A DNA stretch of 64,000 bases from positions 62,001 to 126,000 of the forward strand of contig NZ_KI912408.1 of NCBI RefSeq assembly GCF_000518245.1, read 5' to 3'. A program made the position numbers and the translations under genes. This document shows, piece by piece, positions 62,954 to 64,000 of this stretch. This stretch comes from Brachyspira alvinipulli ATCC 51933 (GTDB lineage: Bacteria > Spirochaetota > Brachyspiria > Brachyspirales > Brachyspiraceae). The notes below the pieces were generated by a model, which saw only the letters and a program-made list of their open reading frames with translations, made no database searches and was not told the DNA's origin. How positions within the stretch are numbered: the first letter of the stretch is position 1; each line of letters begins with the position of its first letter.

Positions 62954-64000
62954 CTCTAGGAATTCTAGCCATTTGGAATATTATAAGCAATATTAATACA
63001 GCAGCTACTAATATTGTAATGATAACTCCAACTGTAACATTTGATAATACAACAAGAATTGAAGCTATATACTCAATAAATACTTTATATACTACTGTAA
63101 GAATTAAAGTACCTAAAACACCAACTACTTTATTACAGAAAGTCATACTTTCAGAAGCTGTAGAAAGTCTGTATCTAAATGAATAATAAGCTATAAATAT
63201 AAATAATAACAAATATGAAATAGGTGTTATATTCTTAGCAAATAATGTTAAATCTATTTCTCTGTTTGAATACCCAAATTTAGGCATTTCATTTCTTAAA
63301 GTAAATAAATCAGGAACACTTACATAATTTAAATTTAATGAAGTATAATTTCTAATAATATCTAATGTACTATCAGATATAGTTATAGGAATTACTCTGC
63401 TTTGAGTATCACTAAGAATATAATCATTTTTATTAGTGTCAAAATGTGCTTTTAATATGATATTCTTACTATTTGTAGATTTAATATTATATGCTAATTT
63501 TCCATATAAATAATCTTCAGCACTAACTTTTTTTAGTTCATTATCTAATTTAATAATAGAAACATCAAATATATATAAACTTCCTTTAAATATTGCACCG
63601 CTTAATGATGTAAGCAATGTATTTTTATCAAGCATTATATTTAAACCATTTTTATTTGCTAAAGAAGATGTTACAGACAAATCAGCATTATCAATATATG
63701 CCTCTTTAATTTCTTTAGCCTCTCTAATAAAGAAATCATATCTGCTTATAGCATCTCTAATGATAGAATAATAATTATTAACTTCTGCTACATTAGGTGA
63801 TTCCATATATAATTTATATATTATATCATATGCTTCCCATAATCTTCCATTATCATATAAAGCAATAGCTTCAGATAATCTTCCAAATACTGATATTTCT
63901 TCTGTAGTATTACCTTGATATTTAGGTTTTTCATTTCTAGCAATACTTATTCTATTTAAATAATATAAAGCTAAAGGATTATTATTATCTAATGATAAAA
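62943..64000 (-). CDS. Unknown membrane protein with TPR-like N-terminus, 5' end beyond the window
   Basis: The frame is open from 62943 to the right edge and continues past it; the first internal ATG at 63806 is not the true start. The visible part begins with TPR-like helices (LALYYLNRISIAR, GRLSEAIALYDNGRLWEAYDII, KLYMESPNVAEVNNYYSII). A beta-rich stretch follows (about 63640-63300; LYIFDVSIIKLD, VIPITISDSTLDII). Three membrane segments end the protein (PISYLLLFIFIAYYSF, VVGVLGTLILTVVYKVFI, VGVIITILVAAVLILLIIFQM). I know no family. It overlaps rsmA by 11 bases. Adaptor-like membrane roles are possible; nothing firm. Confidence 0.72.
   Translation of the reverse strand, partial: LSLDNNNPLALYYLNRISIARNEKPKYQGNTTEEISVFGRLSEAIALYDNGRLWEAYDIIYKLYMESPNVAEVNNYYSIIRDAISRYDFFIREAKEIKEAYIDNADLSVTSSLANKNGLNIMLDKNTLLTSLSGAIFKGSLYIFDVSIIKLDNELKKVSAEDYLYGKLAYNIKSTNSKNIILKAHFDTNKNDYILSDTQSRVIPITISDSTLDIIRNYTSLNLNYVSVPDLFTLRNEMPKFGYSNREIDLTLFAKNITPISYLLLFIFIAYYSFRYRLSTASESMTFCNKVVGVLGTLILTVVYKVFIEYIASILVVLSNVTVGVIITILVAAVLILLIIFQMARIPRDAR

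Noticed and set aside
1-64000. tRNA or rRNA genes, or gene-transfer-agent (VSH-1-like) genes
   Set aside because: No cloverleaf-like GC-rich segment, rRNA block or phage structural gene is present.

Overview
The window is very AT-rich chromosomal DNA from a spirochaete, most likely a Brachyspira species. I base this on the gene mix and style: arginine deiminase genes, Brachyspira-type ankyrin proteins, lipoproteins with loose lipoboxes, DUF4132 proteins, and short GC-rich repeats scattered in AT-rich spacers. I cannot name the species. About 45 protein genes, one RNA gene (RNase P RNA), one decayed gene and one frameshifted gene can be supported. I see no tRNA, rRNA, CRISPR array, prophage or complete insertion sequence.

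Layout. 1-5848: two tandem DUF4132 genes on the minus strand. The left copy is decayed and runs off the window; the right copy is whole except for one frameshift in a homopolymer. 6304-9363: an ankyrin protein, an unknown membrane protein and an Rpn-type PD-(D/E)XK nuclease. 9363-12410: mutS and a cupin protein. 12456-16560: a MetNIQ-type ABC importer operon (metN, metI, a DUF169 gene, two metQ-like genes). 16859-20205: dcd, pgi, a cyclodeaminase-like folate enzyme and an IS630-type HTH remnant. 20220-24478: a GH3 glycosidase, a GH3-like paralogue lacking its catalytic loop, a DegT-type aminotransferase and a TauE-type exporter. 24479-25139: tandem modular repeats. 25140-29837: a PD-(D/E)XK nuclease, rnpB, a fumarate reductase/NadB-type flavoprotein and mtnN. 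30158-33363: ptsI and a lipoprotein. 33437-40777: pta and the arginine catabolic cluster. 41137-53541: an EamA transporter, ankyrin proteins, mgtE, an MBL hydrolase, an RNA methyltransferase, a second Rpn nuclease, an Eis-like acetyltransferase, an Fe-S nuclease and outer-membrane proteins. 53597-64000: proB, galT, a response regulator, proC, a thioesterase, an EFR1-type ferredoxin, an NSS transporter, pyk, a lipoprotein, rsmA and a partial membrane protein.

How the genes fit together. The arc cluster (OTC, carbamate kinase, amidinotransferase, 38-residue membrane peptide, SSS symporter, arginine deiminase) should take up arginine or a related compound and make ATP from it. Neighbouring pta fits substrate-level ATP formation through acetyl phosphate. 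Pgi, pyk and ptsI supply glycolysis and sugar phosphorylation; proB and proC supply proline.

The most interesting signals are: (1) GC-rich repeat units in which shared small modules appear inserted at fixed places; (2) consensus promoters that end about six bases before the start codon, implying leaderless mRNAs, on all three solitary PD-(D/E)XK genes at 8.4, 25.1 and 48.1 kb; (3) an importer with a DUF169 protein and two binding proteins that lack the usual methionine-binding Asn; (4) an amidinotransferase and a tiny membrane protein, missed by length cut-offs, inside the arc cluster; (5) a DUF4132 gene switched off by one base in an A-tract.
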